From Nitrospirillum viridazoti CBAmc (GTDB lineage Bacteria; Pseudomonadota; Alphaproteobacteria; Azospirillales; Azospirillaceae): a stretch of DNA of 64,000 nt. The translations under genes and the position numbers were made by a program. Under the pieces are notes generated by a model. That model ran no database searches. It was not told the DNA's origin and was given only the letters and a program-made list of their open reading frames with translations. The stretch covers positions 558,001 to 622,000 of the forward strand of contig NZ_CP022111.1 of the NCBI RefSeq assembly GCF_000730165.1, given 5' to 3'. Positions 44,341 to 52,388 of this stretch are shown here, piece after piece. Position 1 is the first letter of the stretch. Each line of letters opens with the position of its first letter.

Positions 44341-45336
44341 ATGGTCCTGCGTCTCCTCCAATATGTCGATGCCACGGGCGCCCGTGCCGTCGCCGCCCGC
44401 CACGATGATGGTCCGGCGCACACGGTGCCGGGTGCCGCCAGCGTCTATGAGCTGGCGCAGCGGGCCATCGCCGCGGGCTTGGGCCTGGCGGCGGCGGTCG
44501 AGGCGGCGGGCGTGGGCGGTCCCGTGGACCTGGCCGCCTTGGTGGCCGAGGGCCGCCTGCTGGCGCCGCTGGACCATCCCGATACCGCTCACCTGCTGGT
44601 CACCGGCACGGGCCTGACCCACCTCGGGTCGGCGGAAGGCCGGGACAAGATGCACAAGGATCTGGCCGATCCCGCCAAGCAGACCGACTCGATGCGCATG
44701 TTCCGCCTGGGGCTGGAGGGCGGCAAGCCGGCCGCCGGACAGGTGGGCGCGCAGCCGGAATGGTTCTTCAAGGGGGACGGCAGCATCGTCACGGCGCCGG
44801 AGGCACCGCTGGCCTCCCCCGCCTTCGCCCTGGACGGGGGGGAGGAACCGGAGATCGTGGGCCTCTACATCATCGGTCCCGACGGCACGCCCTTCCGCCT
44901 GGGCTACGCCCTGGGCAACGAATTCTCCGACCACGTGACCGAGCGGCAGAACTATCTCTACCTGGCGCATTCCAAGCTGCGCCCCTGTTCCTTCGGGCCG
45001 GAACTGCTGGTGGGGCCGCTGCCGGCCGACATCCGGGGGACGACGCGTATCGTCCGCGATGGCCAAGTGGCGTGGGAGAAGCCCTTCCTGTCGGGTGAGG
45101 CCAACATGTGCCACAGCCTGGACAACCTGGAACACCATCACTTCAAGTACGCCGGTTTCCGCCGCCCCGGCGATGCCCACGCGCATTATTTCGGCACCGC
45201 CACCCTGTCGTTCAGCGACGGCTTCACCACCCGGCCGGGCGACCGGTTCGAGGTGGAGGCCGCACCCTTCGGCCTGCCGCTGCGCAACCCGCTGACGGTG
45301 AAGGACGCGGAAGCGGTGACCGTGACGGCGCTGTAG
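44341..45336 (+). CDS. araD1: 2-keto-3-deoxy-L-arabonate dehydratase, AraD1/GguC family
   Basis: Protein of 331 residues, fumarylacetoacetate-hydrolase-like. It matches GguC/AraD1 from the first residues (M-V-L-R-L-L-Q-Y-V-D). Metal-site residues of the fold are visible in the central part (P-E-I-V-G-L-Y-I-I near 180) and in G-N-E-F-S-D-H near 200. AraD1 enzymes convert 2-keto-3-deoxy-L-arabonate to 2-ketoglutarate semialdehyde, replacing the DHDPS-like AraD of A. brasilense. Start ATG 44341 has AGGGAAA upstream; an in-frame ATG at 44260 is less likely. Divergent from the ABC operon. Confidence 0.88.
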   Translation: MVLRLLQYVDATGARAVAARHDDGPAHTVPGAASVYELAQRAIAAGLGLAAAVEAAGVGGPVDLAALVAEGRLLAPLDHPDTAHLLVTGTGLTHLGSAEGRDKMHKDLADPAKQTDSMRMFRLGLEGGKPAAGQVGAQPEWFFKGDGSIVTAPEAPLASPAFALDGGEEPEIVGLYIIGPDGTPFRLGYALGNEFSDHVTERQNYLYLAHSKLRPCSFGPELLVGPLPADIRGTTRIVRDGQVAWEKPFLSGEANMCHSLDNLEHHHFKYAGFRRPGDAHAHYFGTATLSFSDGFTTRPGDRFEVEAAPFGLPLRNPLTVKDAEAVTVTAL

Positions 45337-45541
45337 CCCGCGACAGCGTCCGCCGGAGATTTCTGGGGAGCCGAAGGCGGACTGGAAATCGAGGACAAGC
45401 CAAGGCCACGGATGTGGCCGCCCGGCGCCTGAGGGGGCATTTGAGCGATCACGATCAAATGCCGCACGTATAAGCGCCACGCCCGCGCACCGGTGCCCAT
45501 CCTAAGCCGGATGGGTGATTTTTACGGCGACACCTTTGCAA

Positions 45542-45571
45542 CCGCCCTCCCCACCGGGGAGGGCGGCTTTT
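45542..45571 (+). terminator. Rho-independent terminator
   Basis: CCGCCCTCCCC (45542-45552) and GGGGAGGGCGG (45556-45566) form a perfect 11-bp stem with a 3-nt loop, followed by CTTTT. It lies 205 bp after araD1, and nothing else on that strand is transcribed in between. Confidence 0.8.
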
Positions 45572-45665
45572 GGCGTTTGTCTGTCGCGACGCGAGTTAAC
45601 TATTTGAAGTAGCGCAAAGTTTGGTCGCCGCTGATGCGTCGGCGACACACTTTCGAATAAATCAT

Positions 45666-45686
45666 ACGATATACGATATAAGATAT
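45666..45686. repeat. Three 7-bp tandem repeats before the TonB-receptor gene
   Basis: ACGATAT (45666-45672), ACGATAT (45673-45679) and AAGATAT (45680-45686) run without gaps and end directly before a TTGACA element. They are a candidate regulator site upstream of the receptor promoter. Confidence 0.65.
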
Positions 45687-45760
45687 TTGACAGGTCCGTG
45701 GCATTTGCGGGACGGTTGTTCAGCGCGCACTAACGGGGGTGCGCGGTCTGGGAGATAAGA

Positions 45761-48700
45761 ATGCAAAAGATTCATGCGAAGTCCGCCCCCGGGTCGGTGC
45801 TCCGCTCGGGCCGCGCGTCGGTCCTGGCGGCGGGGGCCGCCATGGTGGCATTGATGGCGGGTGGCCAGGCGCTGGCCCAGTCCGTCGATGACCTGCAGGA
45901 AATCGTCATCACCGGTTCGCGCATCAAGCAGGCGAACCTGACGACGGCCAGCCCCCTGACCACGGTGGGGTCGCAGGACCTGCAGTATCAGGGCACGACC
46001 AATATGGTGGACGCCCTGAACCGTCTGCCGCAGGTGACGGCGGACGCCAATGACAATGTGTCCAACGGTGCCGACGGCACCTCGCGCGTCAACCTGCGCA
46101 ACCTGGGTTCCAACCGTAACCTGGTGCTGATCGACGGCCAGCGCATGCTGCCGCCGGAAACCTCCGACATCAACTTCATCCCTACCGCGATGGTGGACCG
46201 GGTGGATGTGGTCTCGGGCGGCGCCTCGGCGGTGTACGGTTCCGACGCCGTGTCGGGTGTCGTGAACTTCATCCTGCGCAAGAACCTGGATGGCGTGCGC
46301 GCCGACGTGCAGTACAGCATCGCGCAGCATGACAACGGCAACACCGCCCTGCGGTCCCTCAGCCAGGCCAAGAACTTCGCCACCGCCCCCAGCGAGGTGT
46401 GGGATGGCATCAAGAAGGACATCAGCGTCGCCGCCGGCACCAACTTCGACGGCAAGAAGGGCAACGTCACGCTGTTCGCCGGCTATCACTATTCCATGCC
46501 GGTCACCCAGGATAAGCGCGACTATTCCAATTGCGACCTGAACCTGAAGGACGCCAACACCTTCATTTGCGGCGGTTCCAGCAACAACGCCTACGGCCTG
46601 TTCTATCCGCTGAGCGGCCCCAACGCGAACACTACCCTGGTGAACGCCAAGGACGGCAGCAAGACCTGGGTGCCGTACAACAGCAGCTTCGCCTACAATT
46701 ACACGCCCACCAACTACATCCAGCGCACCGACAAGCGCGAGACCGGCGGCTTGGCCGCCCACTATGAATTTGCCAAGGAAATCGAAGCCTACGGCAACTT
46801 CATGTACATGAACGACCACAGCTTCTCGCAGGCGGCACCGTCCGCCCTGTTCCAGGGCACGACGTTCAACATCAACTGCAACAACCCGCTGATGTCGTCG
46901 GCCCAGGCGTCCACGCTGTGCGGCGCCGACGCCGGCACCAACACCGACGCGCAGACCTTCATCGGTTACCGCCTGACCGGCCCCGGCAGCCAGCCGCGCC
47001 GCGACGACCTGCGCCACATCGACTACCGCTTCACCGGCGGCTTCCGCGGCGAGGTGTGGGACGGCTGGAGCTACGACGCCAACTTCCTGTGGTCCAAGGC
47101 CATCCTGAACGAGACCTACATGAACAACGTCGACAACACCAAGGCGCAGCGCGCCCTGGAGGTTGTCAACGTGAACGGCGTGCCCACCTGCAAATCGGTG
47201 ATCGACGGCACCGATCCGACCTGCGTGCCCATCAATGTCTTCCAGTACAACGGCATCAGCCAGGCCGGGTATACCTACCTCTACTCGCCCAGCCACACCC
47301 ATGGCGCCCAGACGGAAAAGGTGGGCAGCCTGTCCATCAACGGCGATCTGGAGCAGTACGGGATCAAGAGCCCGTGGGCCAAGAAGGGTGCGGCCATCGC
47401 GCTGGGCTATGAACACCGCGAGGAAACGCTGCTGTTCGAGGCGGACCAGGTGGCCCAGGCCAACGGCACCCTGCCGTCGCATGGCAGCCTGAGCGTGGAC
47501 GAAGGCTACGGCGAACTGCAATTCCCCATCATCCAGGACAAGCCCCTGGTCGAGGAACTGCTGTTCAACACCGGCTACCGCTACTCCAAGTACGACTACC
47601 TGGACGGCGGTGTCAGCACCTACAAGTTCGAACTGCAGTACGCCCCGGTCAGCGACGTCCGCTTCCGCGGCAGCTACAACCGCGCCGTCCGCGCCGCCAG
47701 CATCTCCGAACTGTTCGCGCCGACCACGCTGGGCAACGTCGCGGCGGTGGATCCCTGCTCGGGCTCCAGCCCGACGGCCTCGGCGGCCCAGTGCGCCCTG
47801 ACCGGCGTCACCTCGGCCCAGTACGGCCACATCGCCGACTGCCCCTCGGCCGTCTGCGTCACCCAGGGTGGCGGCAACAGCGCGCTGAAGCCGGAAACGG
47901 CGGACACCTTCACCGCCGGCGTGGTGCTGACCCCGACCTTCATTCCCAACTTCTCCGCCACGCTGGACTACTACAACATCAAGGTTGACGGCTACATCTC
48001 GGCGCTGGACGCCCAGACGGTCATCAACCAGTGCGTCCAGACCGCCAACCCGTACTTCTGCGGCCTGTTCCACCGCGCCAAGGGCTCGGGCGTGCTGTTC
48101 GGCACCGACGGCTACATCATCGCCGGCAACCAGAACACCGGTCACCTGCAGACCTCGGGCGTGGACATTGACGTGTCCTACAAGCTGGCCTTGGAAGACG
48201 TCGTCAACCGCAACTGGGGCGACCTGGACTTCAACCTGACGGGCAGCGTGTTGCTGACCCGTGAGACCCAGCCGCTGCCCAGCCTGGGCACCTATGACTG
48301 CACCGGCCTGTTCGGGCCGACCTGCGGCCAGCCCAACCCGCGGTGGCGCCACCAGTTGCGCACCACCTGGTCCAGCCCCTGGGTCCCGGCCACGGTGTCC
48401 CTGAACTGGCGCTTCATCGGCCCGACGTCGCTGTCCAGCAACACGGCCAACGACTTCCTGGCCTCCGACTTTGTCGGCATCAACGCCAAGCTGCCGTCGT
48501 ACAGCTACTTCGACCTGGCGATGACCTACAAGATGACCGACTACCTGTCGCTGCGCGCGGGTGTGAACAACATCCTCGATCGCGACCCGCCGGCCATCGC
48601 CTCCAGCCTGCTCAGCAGCTTCGGCAACGGCAACACCTACCCGGGTGTCTACGACCCGCTGGGCCGCACCATCTTCGTCGGTGCGACGGTGGAGTTCTAA
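45761..48700 (+). CDS. TonB-dependent outer-membrane receptor
   Basis: Protein of 979 residues. Signal peptide to about residue 40 (Q-A-L-A-Q), a TonB-box/plug start D-D-L-Q-E-I-V-I-T-G-S-R-I near 43-55, a plug domain (to about 170, with G-G-A-S-A-V-Y-G-S-D-A-V-S-G-V-V-N), and a 22-strand barrel ending in V-G-A-T-V-E-F with the terminal Phe needed for outer-membrane assembly. The I-T-G-S-R-I type is common among sugar-importing receptors. Placed in an arabinose locus it probably imports arabino-oligosaccharides; substrate inferred. No FecR/sigma pair is adjacent. Confidence 0.93.
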   Translation: MQKIHAKSAPGSVLRSGRASVLAAGAAMVALMAGGQALAQSVDDLQEIVITGSRIKQANLTTASPLTTVGSQDLQYQGTTNMVDALNRLPQVTADANDNVSNGADGTSRVNLRNLGSNRNLVLIDGQRMLPPETSDINFIPTAMVDRVDVVSGGASAVYGSDAVSGVVNFILRKNLDGVRADVQYSIAQHDNGNTALRSLSQAKNFATAPSEVWDGIKKDISVAAGTNFDGKKGNVTLFAGYHYSMPVTQDKRDYSNCDLNLKDANTFICGGSSNNAYGLFYPLSGPNANTTLVNAKDGSKTWVPYNSSFAYNYTPTNYIQRTDKRETGGLAAHYEFAKEIEAYGNFMYMNDHSFSQAAPSALFQGTTFNINCNNPLMSSAQASTLCGADAGTNTDAQTFIGYRLTGPGSQPRRDDLRHIDYRFTGGFRGEVWDGWSYDANFLWSKAILNETYMNNVDNTKAQRALEVVNVNGVPTCKSVIDGTDPTCVPINVFQYNGISQAGYTYLYSPSHTHGAQTEKVGSLSINGDLEQYGIKSPWAKKGAAIALGYEHREETLLFEADQVAQANGTLPSHGSLSVDEGYGELQFPIIQDKPLVEELLFNTGYRYSKYDYLDGGVSTYKFELQYAPVSDVRFRGSYNRAVRAASISELFAPTTLGNVAAVDPCSGSSPTASAAQCALTGVTSAQYGHIADCPSAVCVTQGGGNSALKPETADTFTAGVVLTPTFIPNFSATLDYYNIKVDGYISALDAQTVINQCVQTANPYFCGLFHRAKGSGVLFGTDGYIIAGNQNTGHLQTSGVDIDVSYKLALEDVVNRNWGDLDFNLTGSVLLTRETQPLPSLGTYDCTGLFGPTCGQPNPRWRHQLRTTWSSPWVPATVSLNWRFIGPTSLSSNTANDFLASDFVGINAKLPSYSYFDLAMTYKMTDYLSLRAGVNNILDRDPPAIASSLLSSFGNGNTYPGVYDPLGRTIFVGATVEF

Positions 48701-48724
48701 GGCCTGGGCCTGGAACGGAGATAT

Positions 48725-48756
48725 CCCCGCCCGGGTGGTCCCGGGCGGGGTTTTTT
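48725..48756 (+). terminator. Rho-independent terminator after the TonB receptor
   Basis: CCCCGCCCGGG (48725-48735) and CCCGGGCGGGG (48740-48750) form a perfect 11-bp stem with a 4-nt loop and six T. It marks the receptor gene as monocistronic. Confidence 0.92.
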
Positions 48757-48950
48757 GTTGGAAAGCGGGCCTTCCGCGCCACAAAATGTCGTTTGAAACG
48801 GCTAGGGCAGTTAAGGTGTTGACGCCCGCGCTGATCGGTGTCCAAACAGCTTCCAGCCGACAGGCGTCGCCCCAGGGCAAGGGGGCGGTGCCCCTCAGGG
48901 GAAAAGGTCGGCGGCGGGGGCTAAAACACGTTCTAGATGGGGACTGCTTT

Positions 48951-50366
48951 ATGACGTTCTGGACGCGCCGTAAGGCGTTGGACGCTTTGGCGCACGTGGA
49001 CCAAAGCCGGCAGTTGCGCAAGACCTTGAGTTGGCCGCACCTGGTGGCCCTGGGCATCGGCGGCATCATCGGCACGGGCATCTACACCCTGACCGGCATC
49101 GGTGCCGAGCGCGCCGGCCCCGCCGTCATCCTGGCCTTCGCCGCCTGCGGCATCCTCTGCGCCTTCGCGGCCCTGACCTACGCCGAAATGGCCACCATGA
49201 TGCCGGCGGCCGGCAGCGCCTACACCTACACCTACTCGGTACTGGGCGAAGGGTTGGCCTGGATCATCGGCTGGTCCCTGGTGCTGGAGTATGCCGTCAC
49301 CTGCAGTGCCGTGGCGGTGGGCTGGTCGGGCTATATGGTCGGTCTGCTGGAAAGCATGGGCATCCATTTGCCCAAGGAACTCATCGCGGGGCCTTATGCC
49401 GGCGGCGTCGTCAACCTGCCGGCCATCGTCATCACCGCGCTGGTCACGGCCCTGCTGGCCAAGGGTGCGAAGGAAAGCGCCACGGTCAACATCGCCCTGG
49501 TCGCCATCAAGATCATCGCCCTGGCGGTGTTCGTGGGCCTGACGGTGTTCAGCCTAGTGCCGGAAAACTTCACGCCGTTCATGCCCTACGGCTTCGTCTC
49601 CCACATGGACGACGCCGGCCATGTGCGCGGCGTGATGGCGGCGGCAGCCATCGTCTTCTTCGCCTTCTTTGGCTTCGACGCCGTGTCGACCTCGGCGGAA
49701 GAGGTGAAGAACCCCGGCCGTGACCTGACCATCGGCATCCTGGGCTCCATGGTCATCTCCACCATCATCTATATGATCGTGGCCGCCTGCGCCGTGGGCG
49801 CCTGGCCCTTCGCCGAGTTCGCCGCCAGTGGCGAGCCGCTGGCCTTCATCCTGCGCAGCCTGAACCATCCCGGCGCTGCCTGGGCCATCGGGGCTGCCGC
49901 CATCGTGGCCCTGCCCAGCGTCATCCTGGTGATGATGTTCGGCCAGACCCGCGTGTTCTTCGTCATGTCGCGTGACGGCCTGCTGCCCCGTGGCCTCAGC
50001 GATCTGGGCCCCGACCGCCGCTCGCCGGTGAAGGTGACCCTGCTGGTCGGTCTGTTCGTGGCCCTGTTCGGCGGCTTCCTGCCGCTGGCCACCATCGCGG
50101 AGCTGTCGAACGCCGGCACGCTGGCGGCCTTCATCTCTGTCTCCGTCTGCGTCATGGTCCTGCGCGTGACCAAGCCGGACATGCCGCGCCTGTTCCGCTG
50201 TCCCGCCGTTTGGGTGGTGGCCCCGCTGGCGGTCATCGGCTGCCTCTACTTCCTGTACTCCCTGCCCGGCACCACGCTGCGCAACTTCGCCATCTGGCAC
50301 GTGATCGGCCTGGTGATCTACCTGGGCTACAGCCGCCGGACCAGCCTGCTGAACAAGGCTGTGTAA
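48951..50366 (+). CDS. APC-superfamily amino-acid permease (CAT/YfnA-like)
   Basis: Inner-membrane transporter of 471 residues with about 12-13 segments. The APC signature near the start is clear (L-G-I-G-G-I-I-G-T-G-I-Y near 37), with E-M-A-T-M-M-P-A-A-G-S-A-Y after TM2 and F-F-A-F-F-G-F-D-A-V-S-T-S-A-E-E in the TM6 region. The family moves cationic or broad-range amino acids in symport. ATG 48951 follows a GGGGA box. It has terminators on both sides, so it is its own unit; a link to sugar use is not supported by sequence. Confidence 0.9.
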   Translation: MTFWTRRKALDALAHVDQSRQLRKTLSWPHLVALGIGGIIGTGIYTLTGIGAERAGPAVILAFAACGILCAFAALTYAEMATMMPAAGSAYTYTYSVLGEGLAWIIGWSLVLEYAVTCSAVAVGWSGYMVGLLESMGIHLPKELIAGPYAGGVVNLPAIVITALVTALLAKGAKESATVNIALVAIKIIALAVFVGLTVFSLVPENFTPFMPYGFVSHMDDAGHVRGVMAAAAIVFFAFFGFDAVSTSAEEVKNPGRDLTIGILGSMVISTIIYMIVAACAVGAWPFAEFAASGEPLAFILRSLNHPGAAWAIGAAAIVALPSVILVMMFGQTRVFFVMSRDGLLPRGLSDLGPDRRSPVKVTLLVGLFVALFGGFLPLATIAELSNAGTLAAFISVSVCVMVLRVTKPDMPRLFRCPAVWVVAPLAVIGCLYFLYSLPGTTLRNFAIWHVIGLVIYLGYSRRTSLLNKAV

Positions 50367-50386
50367 AGGCGACCACGCTTGAAATG

Positions 50387-50422
50387 AAAGGCCGCCTGCC
50401 CGGATGGGTCGGCGGCCTTTTT
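50387..50422 (+). terminator. Rho-independent terminator after the APC permease
   Basis: AAAGGCCGCC (50387-50396) pairs with GGCGGCCTTT (50411-50420). The stem continues inside with CCC and GGG, and a T-run follows. Confidence 0.85.
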
Positions 50423-50497
50423 CTTTGTTTTCCTCAAGTGCCGGCGGGCATCCGCCCGCCGCGCTCCCCGGAAAATCCCGGCGGCCGCAGTCGCGGC

Positions 50498-52261
50498 CTA
50501 CTTCCGCCGCGCTTCACCCCAGGCCTTGGCCTGTTTGATGTAGTCGGCCATGGCGGCGCGTTCCTTGGTGAAGGTGTCGTCGATGACGGTGATGGTGGGG
50601 ATGGCGCGCTGGTGGGGCGGGATCTCGGGCTTGTAGGTGCCGAAGCCCGCCTCGTGCACGCCGGTGCTGCCCCGGCCGGGGGCCGGGCGGCTCAGATGCT
50701 GGTAGCTGCGCACGTGACCGTCGTAGGCGGCCGGGGCCAGGGCGTAGCGTGTCACATGGCTCATGGGGATGAAGGCCATCTGGGCGTCGTACAGCATCTC
50801 CCCCACCGGCGGGATGCCGGGGTGGCGCTGGGCCAGATCCTGCACCAGCAGGCGCGTGCCCTCATGCATGTCGGCCTTGGTGTTGTTGATGGCCGCCCCG
50901 GCGATGTCCAGGAAATAGCCGTCGACGCCGAACTGCCTGATGGTGGCGGAGATGCGCTCCCCCAACCAGCGGCGCCAGGAGTCCACGCCCAGGTTCATGA
51001 AGGGCATCCAGCCCTCGCCGGACCGGTCGTTGTCCCAGTCCACCCAGTTCAGGTCGAAGGAATCGCCGTCCACCCGCTCCGTCGTGGCGTCGGCGAACAG
51101 CTTGAACTCCTCCCACACCTTGTTGGCGCTGTTGGTGCCGAACATGGGGACGATGCGGAAGCCCAGCTTCTGCGCCTGGGTGACCAGGCGCTTGAAGCCC
51201 TCCGCCCCGCCCATGCGCGGGTCGGGCTGGTACAGGGGGTAATTCCAGTAATAGCGCCCGTCCCAGGCCGGCAGGAAGACCATGACGCGCTTCGGGTCGA
51301 TCTGCGTGGCGGCCCAGCGCAGGATCTTCAGGATGCGGGCATAGTCGTTGAAGATGTAGCCGGTCCAGTGCGCGCCGTGGATGCTCAGCACCAGGTCGAC
51401 CTCCCGCATCCACGCCGGCATGTCCGGCCGGGTGGCCAGCGGCGGGATGCCGTAGGTCTTTTCCACATGGGCGAAGTGGGGGGCGACGGCGGCCGCGTAA
51501 TCCGCCGCAGGGCCCACCCGCCACGGCGGGGTCGCCAGGCTGGTGGCCCTGGCCCAACCCTCGCCCTCATGGATCAGCTCGACGCGATAGCCGTCCGGCC
51601 CCGGCTGGAAGAAGAAGCGGCAGGTGCGCACCGCCGTCTGCCGCGCCGACAGGGCGAAGTGACGGCCATCGGCGGCCTTCAGCACAGCCAGGGGCGTCGC
51701 CACCCCATGGAAGAAGTTGGGATATTCGAAGACCTTCTCATCATCCTTCAAAGCGGTGAAATCCTGGCCGGAGACGGAGATTTCACCGCGCGGCAGGCCG
51801 CGCACCACGGTGGTGATGGACTTCACCGGGTGTTGGGCCTCGGCCTTGGCCATCCATTGCACCGTGCCGTCCGCCTCCACCGTGAATTCGGCCACCAGCG
51901 TGCCCGGCGCCTTCTCTTGCCCGCCGGCCCACAGCAGGCCGTCGCAGGTCAGGATGGTGCGGTTACCGTCGCGCACCACGCGCGTCACCGTGGGGTCGAT
52001 GGCGTAGGCGTTCTCATACGTCTGTACCCGGAAGCCCATCAGCAAAGGGCCCACCTGCACCGACGCTTCGGGGAAATCGAAGCTGAACTGCAGCACCGCC
52101 TCGCCCCTGGCCGGGGTGTAGACGCCGCTGCGCGAGGTCAGCAGCTGCAAGTCCGGGCTGGGCGTGCCGGACGCCGCTGCCGCCGGGGCGGTGGCGGCCA
52201 GCGCCGCGGCGGTGCCGGCGCCGCTGGCCAGGAAGGCGCGGCGGGTCACTGGATGGGGCAC
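50498..52261 (-). CDS. Tat-exported glycosidase-like protein, family unassigned
   Basis: Protein of 587 residues from GTG 52261, which has AGGAGA upstream. Twin-arginine signal T-R-R-A-F-L-A-S-G at residues 6-14 with an Ala-rich h-region. The first third is beta-rich, as in glycosidases with an N-terminal sandwich domain. The rest looks like a TIM barrel of the GH27/36/DUF6259 type: E-V-D-L-V-L-S-I-H-G, W-D-G-R-Y-Y-W-N-Y-P, G-F-R-I-V-P-M-F-G-T-N, then F-G-V-D-G-Y-F-L-D-I-A-G with a candidate nucleophile Asp, and P-P-V-G-E-M-L-Y-D. The assignment as hydrolase is inference from fold motifs and from its divergent position to GH51 and GH27 genes. Confidence 0.7.
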   Translation of the reverse strand: MPHPVTRRAFLASGAGTAAALAATAPAAAASGTPSPDLQLLTSRSGVYTPARGEAVLQFSFDFPEASVQVGPLLMGFRVQTYENAYAIDPTVTRVVRDGNRTILTCDGLLWAGGQEKAPGTLVAEFTVEADGTVQWMAKAEAQHPVKSITTVVRGLPRGEISVSGQDFTALKDDEKVFEYPNFFHGVATPLAVLKAADGRHFALSARQTAVRTCRFFFQPGPDGYRVELIHEGEGWARATSLATPPWRVGPAADYAAAVAPHFAHVEKTYGIPPLATRPDMPAWMREVDLVLSIHGAHWTGYIFNDYARILKILRWAATQIDPKRVMVFLPAWDGRYYWNYPLYQPDPRMGGAEGFKRLVTQAQKLGFRIVPMFGTNSANKVWEEFKLFADATTERVDGDSFDLNWVDWDNDRSGEGWMPFMNLGVDSWRRWLGERISATIRQFGVDGYFLDIAGAAINNTKADMHEGTRLLVQDLAQRHPGIPPVGEMLYDAQMAFIPMSHVTRYALAPAAYDGHVRSYQHLSRPAPGRGSTGVHEAGFGTYKPEIPPHQRAIPTITVIDDTFTKERAAMADYIKQAKAWGEARRK

Positions 52262-52340
52262 GGGTGACGTCTCCTGTTCCTGCTTGTTCTTTTCCGGCGG
52301 TGGCCGGCCCGCGAATGGTTTACAACCTCGCTGCCGCCGG

Positions 52341-52358
52341 ATAGTACTATTATACGAC
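52341..52358. promoter_or_regulatory. AT-rich palindromic site between divergent glycosidase genes
   Basis: ATAGTACTAT (52341-52350) is a perfect 10-bp palindrome, continued by TATACGAC. The 18-bp stretch matches 44247-44264 (before araD1) at 14 positions: ATAGTANTATTANANGA. It lies 31 bp upstream of the GH51 ATG and 80 bp from the divergent start. Candidate operator of the arabinose regulon. Confidence 0.5.
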
Positions 52359-52388
52359 TTAAAAATACCACAGGGAGTGCCTCCAGGA

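Larger units (their letters stand above)
45337..45760 (+). other. 424-bp intergenic region between araD1 and the TonB receptor
   Basis: Holds a terminator (45542-45571), a 7-bp stem (GTCGCCG 45624-45630 with CGGCGAC 45640-45646), the ACGATAT repeats (45666-45686), a TTGACA-like element at 45687-45692 and a ribosome site GGGAGATAAGA just before ATG 45761. No gene is visible; the first 200 bp show nothing recognisable. Confidence 0.6.

Noticed and set aside
45662-49081. 1139-codon ORF antisense to the TonB receptor and permease
   Set aside because: It covers a well-supported forward gene, its amino-acid content (Gln/His/Gly/Arg-rich) is typical of a shadow frame in GC-rich DNA, and no family motif is visible.
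48951-50366. APC permease considered as part of the arabinose regulon
   Set aside because: Terminators stand on both sides and the family transports amino acids; only its location suggests a link.
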